From Nitzschia sp. DOCU1 (Eukaryota > Bacillariophyta > Bacillariophyceae > Bacillariales > Bacillariaceae): 64,000 bases of DNA. The stretch lies in assembly GCA_951394045.1 (NCBI GenBank), contig OX595996.1, positions 2,046,001 to 2,110,000 of the forward strand, in the 5' to 3' direction. Made by a program: the position numbers and the translations under genes. Below, in pieces: positions 11,953 through 20,935 of the stretch; the first letter of the stretch is position 1; each line of letters opens with the position of its first letter. The notes under the pieces were generated by a model. It saw only the letters and a program-made list of their open reading frames with translations, searched no databases and was not told where the DNA came from.

Positions 11953-13164
11953 ATGAGCGAAGCAACAGCAGCAACCACCGGGCAAACTTTGGCTAGCGAT
12001 GCTTCTAGCACTTCTTCCAGGAACAGTTCCCCCGAAGTGGACAGGCAAATTGTAGAGCTACTAGCAGAATTAAACAATGAGGGGGCATCTCACCTGGAGA
12101 ATGGGCTGTGGAGAGAGGCTATTTCGACCTTTGCATCGGCTCTGGTGCTCGCCATGAATCCAGCAACTGAACACTCCTCTTCTCCTCTGAGTACGGATAC
12201 GACGACCCCTACCAGCAGTCAACAGCTACAAGATCAAAGCAGCAGCAACAACAGTGCTGTGATATCCCAGCTACAACGAGCCATCGCTGCCGATATTATA
12301 TCTGCAGCAGGACCGACTTCTCAGGGATCTTATTCTTCTCCTTGTTCATTATCATCGGCTTCCTCGGTAGTGGACACGACGTGTATTGCACCTGCTAGCA
12401 AACCGAAAAAGACGAGACGACGAAAGCATAAACGCCGCAATAGTATTGGAAGTACGGAAAGCAAGGATAGTTCTGTTCGCGCAGCAGCGGCAGTGGTATC
12501 CTCTCGGCGTCAGAGGCATCAACAACGAAATGGAGGAGAATCTTCTCGACGAAGAAGAGCTCGATCGGCCATGGGACGACTGCATCATCACCGCAAGGCG
12601 GAGGATACTGTACTGGTGACACAAGATATTGAGCAAAGTCCTAACAAATACGTGTATGCAAGACCGCTCCGAGTGGCCGATCGATACAATTTGCCCACCG
12701 CGGAAGAATTGACTATTTACATGGTGTACAATTTGGCCTTGGCGTATCAACTACAAGCACGAGCACAAGAAGATGAAGACGATGTGGGATTAGCCGAGAA
12801 TGAAATGGCATCCACAAGAACATGGACTCGAGTCGTTACTTTGTACAAGCTAGCAACGGCTTTGTTGCAGCGGGAACATCAAAAGTGTGATGAGGATGAA
12901 GATAATGTGGTTGTAGACCCCAACAGTCCATTGTGGAGTCCGACTTATACTATTGCCTTGCCCAATAACTTGGCAAGTGCTCAATTTGCTTTGGGTAATC
13001 AAGTCGCTGCGAATCAATCGTGGCAACAAGCATTAAGTCATTTATGGTGCATTTTGGATATCGGATGTACCGAACAAGTCGATTGCTTTTCACAAGTATT
13101 GGAAAATGCCGCCCATTTGATGGATCCTGACCATCAAGTGGCCCGTACGGCATCGGCAGCGTAG
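11953..13164 (+). CDS. TPR-like diatom protein with basic nuclear-type segment
   Basis: Intronless, 403 residues, with ATG at 11953. Blocks resembling TPR helices occur near the N-terminus (VELLAELNNEGASHLENG), the middle (MVYNLALAYQLQARAQ) and the C-terminus (LPNNLASAQFALGNQVAA). Between the first and second lies a long Ser-rich insert with a very basic patch (KPKKTRRRKHKRR, about residues 150-162) that could act as a nuclear localisation signal. The final QQALSHLWCIL block parallels the paralogue at 9685..10761. Function unknown. It converges on NAR1, with 285 bp between the stop codons. Confidence 0.75.
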   Translation: MSEATAATTGQTLASDASSTSSRNSSPEVDRQIVELLAELNNEGASHLENGLWREAISTFASALVLAMNPATEHSSSPLSTDTTTPTSSQQLQDQSSSNNSAVISQLQRAIAADIISAAGPTSQGSYSSPCSLSSASSVVDTTCIAPASKPKKTRRRKHKRRNSIGSTESKDSSVRAAAAVVSSRRQRHQQRNGGESSRRRRARSAMGRLHHHRKAEDTVLVTQDIEQSPNKYVYARPLRVADRYNLPTAEELTIYMVYNLALAYQLQARAQEDEDDVGLAENEMASTRTWTRVVTLYKLATALLQREHQKCDEDEDNVVVDPNSPLWSPTYTIALPNNLASAQFALGNQVAANQSWQQALSHLWCILDIGCTEQVDCFSQVLENAAHLMDPDHQVARTASAA

Positions 13165-13258
13165 TTTGCAACTACCTAGCGAGCAAGCATCAGCAGAATA
13201 TACCATGAGCTCTTGGGAAAGGAAGGAGCATGACACACGCTCACAACATCATGATACA

Positions 13259-13276
13259 GGCACACACACACACACG
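13259..13276. repeat. Short (CA)n microsatellite
   Basis: A run of alternating CA in the 285-bp spacer between the convergent TPR-like and NAR1 genes. Nothing else is seen in that spacer. Confidence 0.8.
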
Positions 13277-13449
13277 CAACAGCAGCAATCGTACCCATCC
13301 TATAAACTACCGCTGCATTTGTGCGTCCACAAGAGACGCACAGCAGCACGAGTTCACTAGAAAGAAAGAAGCAGGTAAACATTTTAAACCGCAAAGGTTA
13401 TTATATCGGCTACTCCATAGCTAGCCCCTGCTTATTCTTCTACTTCTAC

Positions 13450-15564
13450 CTACCATTGCATATCCTGTACCTTGACTCCAGCCGCAGCTCCCTTTGCATA
13501 ATGCATCGGTGGGACGACATGATAGCGCGTTTGATATCGATAGCTTGGTTTTGTCGAAACAGCAGCATGATCTTCCTCCTTTGCCGTCCCAAGGCTAGAT
13601 ATAGGCAGAGGCACAATAAGGTTTTGCAAAGTCTGATCGACTCGTGTCTTGGTTTCGGTTGGAGTTTCCTTTAACAAAACGGCAGAACTTGTTGCTATTG
13701 TCGTTGCTGCGGCTGATGTAGTCGTACGAACGCTCCCACCTCCATTGACACATCCATGAGGACAGGCCATGGCCTCCAAATAGTCCAAAGAAGTAGTAGT
13801 ACTACTATCATCATCCACCAACTCTTTGAGTACGCGTTGCATGGTTTGCATACCTCGAACAATGCCAAATTGCAAGAGACATTCCGGTCCAGGGGCTTGC
13901 GTGATACTACCATCCGTTTGACGATACAAACAGGCGCGATAGAATTGTTGCTTCTTTTGTTGTGTAGCGATGCGCATGGACTTGATTGTTTTTCCTGACG
14001 CTGCTGCTGTTGAACCAGCAAGTTCCCATTCTATGGGCTGTTGAGGGGGTATGGCACTGCCAAACAATTCACGAGCGGCAAATCGAAAAATGTAGTCGGC
14101 ATGTCCCCCCGAGGCCAAGGCCATGGTCTTGTATTCCTTCGTTAATGATGGCGATGAGCTGTTGACGGTAGTAGAGTCAATGCTAGCAACCACAGCCGAA
14201 TTGGTCCAATAATATACTGCTGCATTCTTGTCGTTGTCGTCCTCAAGCTTCTCGTGCAACAGCTTTGAAATCGAGTCAAAAGCCATGGTAGAAGTAGAAC
14301 AAGAGGCGGGCATATCCAATAGTTTTGCTGCTGGTAATTTGTTCAAGTAGTCTCGCATAGACGTTACTTCTTCTTGCTGTTGTTCGGTAGACGTACGTCT
14401 CCATTCTTCCACAAGTTCGACTAGTTCTACGGTCGTAATGACCAAGTCGACCGCTTGAATTCCAGACGAAGTATCATAAAAGTCTTTGCGTGAAGCTTCC
14501 AATTTCTTGTCATGACAAGGCATGACTGCCCAGTGTTGATATTTTTGAGTATGTAGATTCGTGGTCGACAAGGCCCACCCCATGCGACTCATGGGTGACA
14601 AGGTTCGTGATAAGGCGGGAACCAAGGCATGCATAGACTTTTCTACCAAACACACCAAGGCAGGACAGGATCCTGAAATAAATGGTAGTTTTGGGGCATG
14701 GTCGTAGTAAGGGTCCTGATTTTGCTCGCTACCCGTCGTGCCGCTGGTAGAAATTTGTGTTTGATTCGTCACTACTCGTGTCGTTCCATCGGCAAGATAA
14801 TACATGGAGCTTGTAGCATCTATCGCTGTGGAAGGGGGTGGTGGTAATATGGCTCGTTGTGATCCAAGTTGTTGTTGTTGTTTTTGTCGAAATTCTTGTA
14901 CAAATTCGATAGCTTCCTCTTGCCAAGTCCATTCCAAGGGGACATTTCCATCCACCACAACATAGAGTTGAGGTAATACTCGATGCAACAAGGATATCAA
15001 TTTCAATACATGCACATGTGGATCAAGTCGCCAATGACGACACATGTCTGCCAAGGAATTCGGCGACAGAGTTAACCAGATCCTGGTCGAGCTTGATGTT
15101 AACGCCAAAAGTCGTTGACGTAACGAGTTCAGGGAATGATGTTGCTCCATCAAGACTGTTTCGGCAGTCGTGACACATCCTGAACATGCCAAACAATCTG
15201 CCATGGACGCTTGGATGGTTTCTTTTTGTTTCGGGGGTTCTTCTGCACGATTCGTGCTCGTCAGAGATCGGCCATTTCCGTCGTCTTCTTTTTTTGTGGC
15301 GTCCGAAACTCGCGGTTCTTCTTCGACTTCTTTCCGAGCAGGAGCCACCCCTGCAACCACTCTTCGTCGCCGTTGACGTGGACGGGGTACAACAATCGCT
15401 GGTGTCGTCGCTGTAGCTGGCGTAGCGGCAGTCTTGTCCGACCATTCATTTTCTGCCGGTTGAAAGAGCGGATTTATGCAAGCTTGTGACGGAGCCAAAT
15501 AGTCATCGATCGTGTCCAGGACGACAACGCCGTTACTACTGCTATTCGCTGGAGTCAAAGTCAT
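13450..15564 (-). CDS. NAR1: NAR1/CIAO3 (NARFL), iron-only-hydrogenase-like cytosolic Fe-S assembly protein
   Basis: Intronless, 704 residues, with ATG at 15564. It is identified from the NAR1 signatures in order: TIDDYLAPSQACI (Cys29) and CLACSGC (Cys124, 127, 130) for the N-terminal cluster; then SGSCPALVCLVEK, VMPCHDKKLEASR and MACPHGCVNGGG for the C-terminal H-cluster-like site. All eight expected cysteines are present. Known role: bridges early and late stages of the cytosolic iron-sulfur assembly (CIA) pathway by contacting the CIA targeting complex. The protein ends in Trp (VQDMQW), as expected of the C-terminal aromatic tail used by CIA clients and adaptors. It is longer than the yeast and human proteins because of low-complexity inserts: a basic/acidic linker between Cys29 and Cys124, and Gln-, Thr- and Ser-rich loops. 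Confidence 0.93.
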   Translation of the reverse strand: MTLTPANSSSNGVVVLDTIDDYLAPSQACINPLFQPAENEWSDKTAATPATATTPAIVVPRPRQRRRRVVAGVAPARKEVEEEPRVSDATKKEDDGNGRSLTSTNRAEEPPKQKETIQASMADCLACSGCVTTAETVLMEQHHSLNSLRQRLLALTSSSTRIWLTLSPNSLADMCRHWRLDPHVHVLKLISLLHRVLPQLYVVVDGNVPLEWTWQEEAIEFVQEFRQKQQQQLGSQRAILPPPPSTAIDATSSMYYLADGTTRVVTNQTQISTSGTTGSEQNQDPYYDHAPKLPFISGSCPALVCLVEKSMHALVPALSRTLSPMSRMGWALSTTNLHTQKYQHWAVMPCHDKKLEASRKDFYDTSSGIQAVDLVITTVELVELVEEWRRTSTEQQQEEVTSMRDYLNKLPAAKLLDMPASCSTSTMAFDSISKLLHEKLEDDNDKNAAVYYWTNSAVVASIDSTTVNSSSPSLTKEYKTMALASGGHADYIFRFAARELFGSAIPPQQPIEWELAGSTAAASGKTIKSMRIATQQKKQQFYRACLYRQTDGSITQAPGPECLLQFGIVRGMQTMQRVLKELVDDDSSTTTSLDYLEAMACPHGCVNGGGSVRTTTSAAATTIATSSAVLLKETPTETKTRVDQTLQNLIVPLPISSLGTAKEEDHAAVSTKPSYRYQTRYHVVPPMHYAKGAAAGVKVQDMQW

Positions 15565-16062
15565 TGTCAAAGTACTTGGAGTATGCTATTGAAGGAAACT
15601 GCTGCCATGCCGATGAATGTCAAAGAGAAAGACACTCCAACGGAACGACGATGGGTGGTCATGGTCGTTTCCCCCTCGGACCCCCTCGGAGTTCGCCTTT
15701 GCGACGCGTTTCCCGCGCTCTCGCCCGCGTGTCTCAATTTGCCATCGAAAGTCCCTCCAAGACGACTTATGCGACTATCTGTTCGAACGCTCCGAAAGAG
15801 GACTTGTTTGACTAAATGGCTCCGACTAGCTAGTAGAAGATGACTTAGATGGGCAAAGTACAGGCTCAACACAAGGGCATGGCCGGTCAGAGACAATCTT
15901 TCACACGTTCTTTGGCACTTTTATCTTATTTGACTGCTGCTAGCTCTTTTTTTGGGTTTTCTTCTTGTGTGTGTGTCTCCTTATTGGGTGACTGCTGTCG
16001 TAGAGTAGTTCTCTTGTTCTTTGTGTATGTCATGTAACATTGGTTGTCCTCCTTGGACGATT
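15565..16062. other. NAR1 upstream region / spacer
   Basis: Upstream of NAR1 and downstream of the small lectin-like gene. Several overlapping short frames on both strands look like chance frames in 5' flanking DNA. No gene supported. Confidence 0.5.
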
Positions 16063-17444
16063 TTACCTACCTCCGGGAGCGGGAACAGCGCATCCGACAA
16101 CATTAGGGTTGTTTTGTGTCTGACAGCACTTGTAAAGTGCGGGGGCCGGGATAGTCGCTAGAACGTCAAGCCACCTGCCTCGACCATATAGGTCGCTCTG
16201 ATTTGGAAGAAGATAGAGAGCCACAAATGGCTCACTATCGCCAACATTGCCTGGTTCAACATGCGGAATCCAATTGGTGTAGACACCAGATGGATTATTA
16301 TTGCCATATAGAGTTAGCGGATCCGCCGTGAATGTTTGACCTGAGCCATCGGTCCATGTGTAGTCATTTGGAAAGTTCGTCGGGTCATTCTTTTTCAAAC
16401 CAATATAAACCCAGTTAAGACTATCAGGAAGCCCTGTCAACATAGCTTTAGCTGCTGCTTGCTCATCTTCGCTTAGGATGGATGCCATTTGACATCCAAT
16501 GGACTTGGCAAAGGCATCGTGACTGTCAAACGACATGAGACCTTCATTCAAAACGAAAACTGGGTTTCCGTCGCAAGCAAGGCAGCTATCGGTAGGCGTG
16601 GTGCTTGGCTCTTGGGAGGGCTCTTTCGAGGGTTCTTGGGAGGGTTCTTTCGAAGGCTCTTTGGAGGGCACTGCGGAGGTGCACACAAGATCCTTGGCGC
16701 TTTTGCCAACTTTGACATAGTCGTTATCAAATATAGAAGAGCAGCCGCAAGGAGCGCAAGATGCAAGGTACTTGTCATCGGCACCCTTCAATAGACTACC
16801 GACACTCATGCCGGAAAGCTCGGGAAAATACACGCACTTTGTGTGAAAGTGACCTAAAGACATTGACTTGCTTCCAACATGATAGTAGCAAACGCCTCGT
16901 TTTCCAGCCGGACATCCAAATGGATCTGGAGTAACGGCAGGACAAGGGGAGCCGAAGGAAGTGTCTTTGTCAAAGTTGGGTGCCAATTGGCGACGAAGCG
17001 AGTCTTCTTCTGGCAGAGCTTCCAGTATCTCTTCACTAATCTTGCCGCGGCCGTCGGCTCCGGTAGTAGTATCGCTTGAAGGACCAGCGCCAACGCCTCC
17101 CCGGACGAGAACATTGCGTCGTTGCTGGGGATGGGAACAAGAGGTTGATCATGACGAGAAGAAGAAGATCATGATGGTCGATGAAGAGGGAATGGAGACA
17201 AATAGATGAAGGTGAGAGAGCAGCCAGGATTTCAACAAACAACGACCACAACACCAGCAGATCAAGTCACCATTTGATGCTGCACACTCAATCATTATTG
17301 AAGACGGAGCCATCCTCTCACCAGCACCGTCATATCAACCTCTTCGATACTGCTTACCTCCGCGTCATCTCCCGCTTTGGCAAAAGCATTACTTTGAGTG
17401 CCACCAGCGGCAAGCAAGAAAAGAGAAAAGATGATCCCCCGCAT
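16063..17444 (-). CDS. Secreted cysteine-module plus C-type-lectin-like protein, two exons
   Basis: Exon 1 is 17444..17358 and exon 2 is 17124..16063; GTAAGC donor, CCCCAG acceptor, phase 0, 382 residues. Exon 1 is a signal peptide (MRGIIFSLFLLAAGG...). A second in-phase donor 39 nt downstream (CTG|GTGAGA) could give a longer form. Exon 2 carries one cysteine module (FGCPAGKRGVCYYHVG ... KCV ... ASCAPCGC), a linker of repeated PSKEPS/PSQEPS, and a CTLD-like domain (GCQMASILSEDEQAAAKAML, WVYIGLKK, DYTWTDGSG, ALYKCC). The same order and wording recur in the giant gene at 30149..36675, so this looks like the one-module form of that family. Secreted; a ligand is not predictable. Confidence 0.8.
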
Positions 17445-17479
17445 ACTGCTTCGTTGGTGAGGGCTCAAAAGTGACAGCT

Positions 17480-17690
17480 CCTGCAAAATATGAGATTGTG
17501 AAAACGACTTCCATCATCATGATTTTGGTGATTCCCTGTATGAGCATAGAGAAACATATGCATGTTGCATAAAAGCGGAACGTCGGCTAAAATGGATCTT
17601 GGCATCATTCTTCCGGACCATTCCAGGAAGTTTCAGGTCTTCAATTCCTGCCTAGCAGGAATCGCCTTGGGCAAGATAATTGTACGATAC
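17480..17690. repeat. Diverged tandem duplication, copy 1
   Basis: Shares ordered words with 17926..18118: GCAAAA-ATGA-ATTGTGA-AACGACTT, then GAGAAACATA, then AAAAATGGAT, then ATTCCTGCCTAGCAGGAA. The last is a small palindrome (TCCTGC-CTA-GCAGGA). The period is about 445 bp. It lies directly upstream of the small lectin-like gene's start, so it may be duplicated promoter DNA. Confidence 0.55.
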
Positions 17691-17925
17691 TAAGGGTGGC
17701 GACAGCTTTCCGTTCAGGACCTGCTTATGTGGATATGAATTCGGCCAAGTCTCGGTGTTCTGTCGACATAGCACTGAAAAACGGCAATAATAAGAGCTAT
17801 TATGTTTTTCGAATTTCCTTCCCAAACATCTCTGGAATCATTTAAGAAGAAAAAAGCAGATTACGTAGTGTTTCCTCAGTCATCTCGAGCAATTGCCCCT
17901 TTGACGACAATCGTACATGCAGTAT

Positions 17926-18118
17926 CTCTTGCAAAAAATGACATTGTGATAACGACTTGGTGAGTCTCTGTAGAAGCACGTAGAGAAACATACTAGGTGT
18001 CACCAAAACTTGAGGATCCAAAGAGCCATGCACTAGCAATGGGGAATCGTCAACAAAAATGGATATTTGTATCATGATTCCTCCGGACCATCAATTCCTG
18101 CCTAGCAGGAACCAATTC
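17926..18118. repeat. Diverged tandem duplication, copy 2
   Basis: Second copy of the block at 17480..17690, with the same terminal palindrome. Shorter echoes follow: the word CTCGAGCAA-TG-CCCTT recurs near 17880, 18155 and 18295, with traces of one reading frame (GQLLEMTEET / GQLLELNVET) on the minus strand. Confidence 0.5.
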
Positions 18119-19711
18119 GAATGTTTGCATTTCAATTATTATTGTTATGTCATCTCGAGCAAATGGCCCTTTCTTTTTCATGCATAAATAGGAGCTACGT
18201 TGTTCATTCAGGACAATCGCTGTTGCATGCCAACTCTTTACACAGATTAATTAAAGAAGACTTAAATAGGAGCTACGATGCGTTTCCACATTCAACTCGA
18301 GCAACTGCCCCTCGCGTCTTCTACGGACTTCACGACAATCGCGGTTGAATGATTTCGTAACACCCGAATGTTCCAGTAATCTTCCGATTAAAAGTCGGCA
18401 AACTTTACTTAACACCAGGTTTTCGAAACTGTGTATCACGAACTCAAATCTCGCAAAAGTGCGTTTTAAATGTTTTAGCGAAACATTAGGATATCCCGGA
18501 TATTGTTATTGTCGATGCGAACACAAGAGTGGCTGGCGTGCGTCGGCCAAACCGACTAACAATGACGTTTCTGATTGGCCATTGGAAAAAGCGCAAACGT
18601 CATGAGTCGAACATGTCGTATTTCTTTGCTTTTCGTCATAGGCCTGTAAAATGAGGGAAGTCTCTATTACAAGCATCGCCTCCGCCGCTCTCGATTGCAT
18701 TTTCAAAACAACGGCAATAACATAAACACAACCACTGCACCAGCCATGTTGCGAGGATCAAGTGGTGCCGACAAAATGGCTGGTGGAAGGTAGAGGGACC
18801 AATACTACGCTGGGTGGTGGTCGCCGCTTTCCGAACGTCAGGCGGCTTTCTTTGTGATTTCTAGTCATCGGTCATCATCTTCGACGCCGTCGTCGCCCTA
18901 CCGGACCCAGTCATTAGATGGACGAAACCAAAAAATCTTGGACAAAACGAATTAGACGACTAGAGGAGTAAGAGCAGAGTCTAAGCGAGTTGAAGAGTTG
19001 TTTGACTTCTTCCCTGGACAAGCCTCCAAATCTGATAAATTAGATCTGTGGAAGTTGCACCAAGGTAGGTTCGAAGCGACTAGTAGTAGCAATGTCAACG
19101 CCCCACAGCCCCCATTGCCACATCAAATCCAACACCGCACGACGAGTGTAGCGGGCCTTCCGTTGACTGTTTCTAGTTGCAGTGCTCACCAACGTGACAA
19201 CATGACGGGGGAAATGGCTGAAGATTTTGGGCACGTCGTCATCGTTCATTCCCGCGTTATAGACACTAGATGGCAGACGAGAGCAGGACGCTTTTTGGTC
19301 TTCTGTTCATTGCTTTTCAAGGCCGAGACCCGATGAGAAGAGAAAGAAAGAGGGTACGAAACGAAGCAAATGAACGAATGGAAATGGAATCCTTTGGTTT
19401 GTGATCATGGTGTGAACGTGTGTGTGGTCGTCGTCGTGGTCTTGGCGAGCGTTTGCCATCTTGGCGAGCCCAGCGGTCGGTCATTCTGTTTTTGGCGCGC
19501 CGCGGGGGGTTTTCGAGCTCGCGCTAAGAGTCCGGTTTGTCGATTATCGCGCTCGCGCCCGCAACTTCTGTGTCACATACAGACGCACAGACACGCTCAC
19601 TTCGACAGTGTCGCCAAAATCTTTTATGGATCGACATGGTCATTCATTTGATGGATCGAAAGATACTCTTCGTTTCTTTGTGGGATTGCCGCGAGGACCA
19701 TTATCATCAAT

Positions 19712-20831
19712 ATGCTCAACTCCAGTACTGTGTATGTTGCTTATGTTGACGACGGTAGAGACAGGCAGGGGCGGCGAGCTCAGCGGCAGGATTGCCAGTG
19801 TCGTCGTCATGCATCGAATGGCCGCTATCATGGTGGGGTACTTGTATCCCTCATCTCGCCGCTACTTGTACTGCTGTTAATATCAACGATATGGCTAGCC
19901 CCTAGTACATGGAATGTATCAATAGTATGTCCATATCATCGCCCTAATGAGTACTTCGACGACCACAAGACTGGCTTTTCATCCATCAATATCCCCGGTC
20001 TCTTATTACCCCACGGAGATTTTGCTTACGATCCTACATTGGTCAAGAATTATGACTCGGAAATGCAACGAGCAGCCCGCCAAGTGGCAGTTGGAGCCCG
20101 ACGTGCCGCAGCATCTTTTCGGGCGAAGGCAGCAGCAATGGATACGAATGCTACGCCACCCATGACCATATTATTGGTGACACCGCATGGGATTCAATTG
20201 GACGATGATTTTGGAATCTATTTGGCCGGCACCGCCACTGGCACGGCCGAAATTGGACAAGATTTGCCTTGTAATGCTACTGGCAGTTTGAGATATAATT
20301 TGACCATTTCCAATCTACCGCTGGACTTGGCGGCTGCGCAAGACTTGGTGGCGGCTTTGAAACAATCAAATCACAAAGTGCAAGGGATTCATCCCTACAA
20401 TGACGCATCGCCCATGCCATTGAATTGGGGGGAAATCATTCCATTGGCGTTGTTACTGCAAAATCAAACAACAACGACTACACCGAAAGCAAATTTTATC
20501 ATTCTTTCCATTCCCCATCGCCGCTATCAACATGCGGCCGATACAATGATACCCGAATTACTAAAACTGGGCGCAGCCATTGCCGAGTGGATGACTACAA
20601 GAACCACCGCGTCTCTCAAATTTGGAGTATTGTTATCCGGTGACTTGTCGCACACTCATCAACGTGACGGTCCCTATGGCTATTCCAATACCTCTGGGCT
20701 TTTTGATGCAGCCATGGGAGACTGGGTCATGGATCCATACCGAAATGAAGCAGCACTCTTGGAACGTGGTCGTACATGGCAACCAACGGCGTTATCGTGT
20801 GGCTTTGCGGGATTTGTGCTATGGCAAGGAA
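19712..20831 (+). pseudogene. LigB-type class III extradiol dioxygenase-like gene, 5' part (split by LINE)
   Basis: ATG at 19712. After a hydrophobic segment (GVLVSLISPLLVLLLISTIW, about residues 43-62) that could anchor or target the protein, a LigB-superfamily domain follows: LLLPHGDFAYDP, ILLVTPHGIQLDDDFG, then LLSGDLSHTHQRDGPYG and FDAAMGDWV. His residues in PHG and in SGDLSH are those expected to bind the metal in this superfamily. The frame then reads CGFAGFVLWQG and enters the LINE, ending 20 nt into it at a TAG. The remaining coding sequence resumes in the same frame at 29028..29368. With the insertion ignored, the gene is one uninterrupted 487-codon frame. Substrate unknown. This copy should be non-functional unless the other haplotype is intact. 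Confidence 0.85.
20814..20831. repeat. LINE target-site duplication, left copy
   Basis: TTGTGCTATGGCAAGGAA, 18 bp, identical to 29010..29027. It is part of the coding sequence of the disrupted gene (VLWQG). Confidence 0.93.
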
Positions 20832-20935
20832 ACAAACAAACGGTATACTAGTTTTTAAGGCTATCACCATACTCCCCAGACGGGACAGTAGTAGACTCAC
20901 CCGGGCGGCCTGAGCGACCCTCAAAGGTAAATTAA

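Larger units (their letters stand above)
17445..19711. other. Long intergenic region with diverged tandem duplications
   Basis: 2.27 kb without a supported gene. The left part (17480-18440) holds two or three diverged copies of one sequence block (listed separately). The rest, to 19711, has only short frames; a 112-codon and a 152-codon frame near 18998 and 19422 match no family I recognise. The promoter of the LigB-like gene must lie at the right end. Confidence 0.5.

Noticed and set aside
19422..19880. 152-codon plus-strand frame upstream of the LigB-like gene
   Set aside because: Overlaps the LigB-like frame in another phase and resembles no family.
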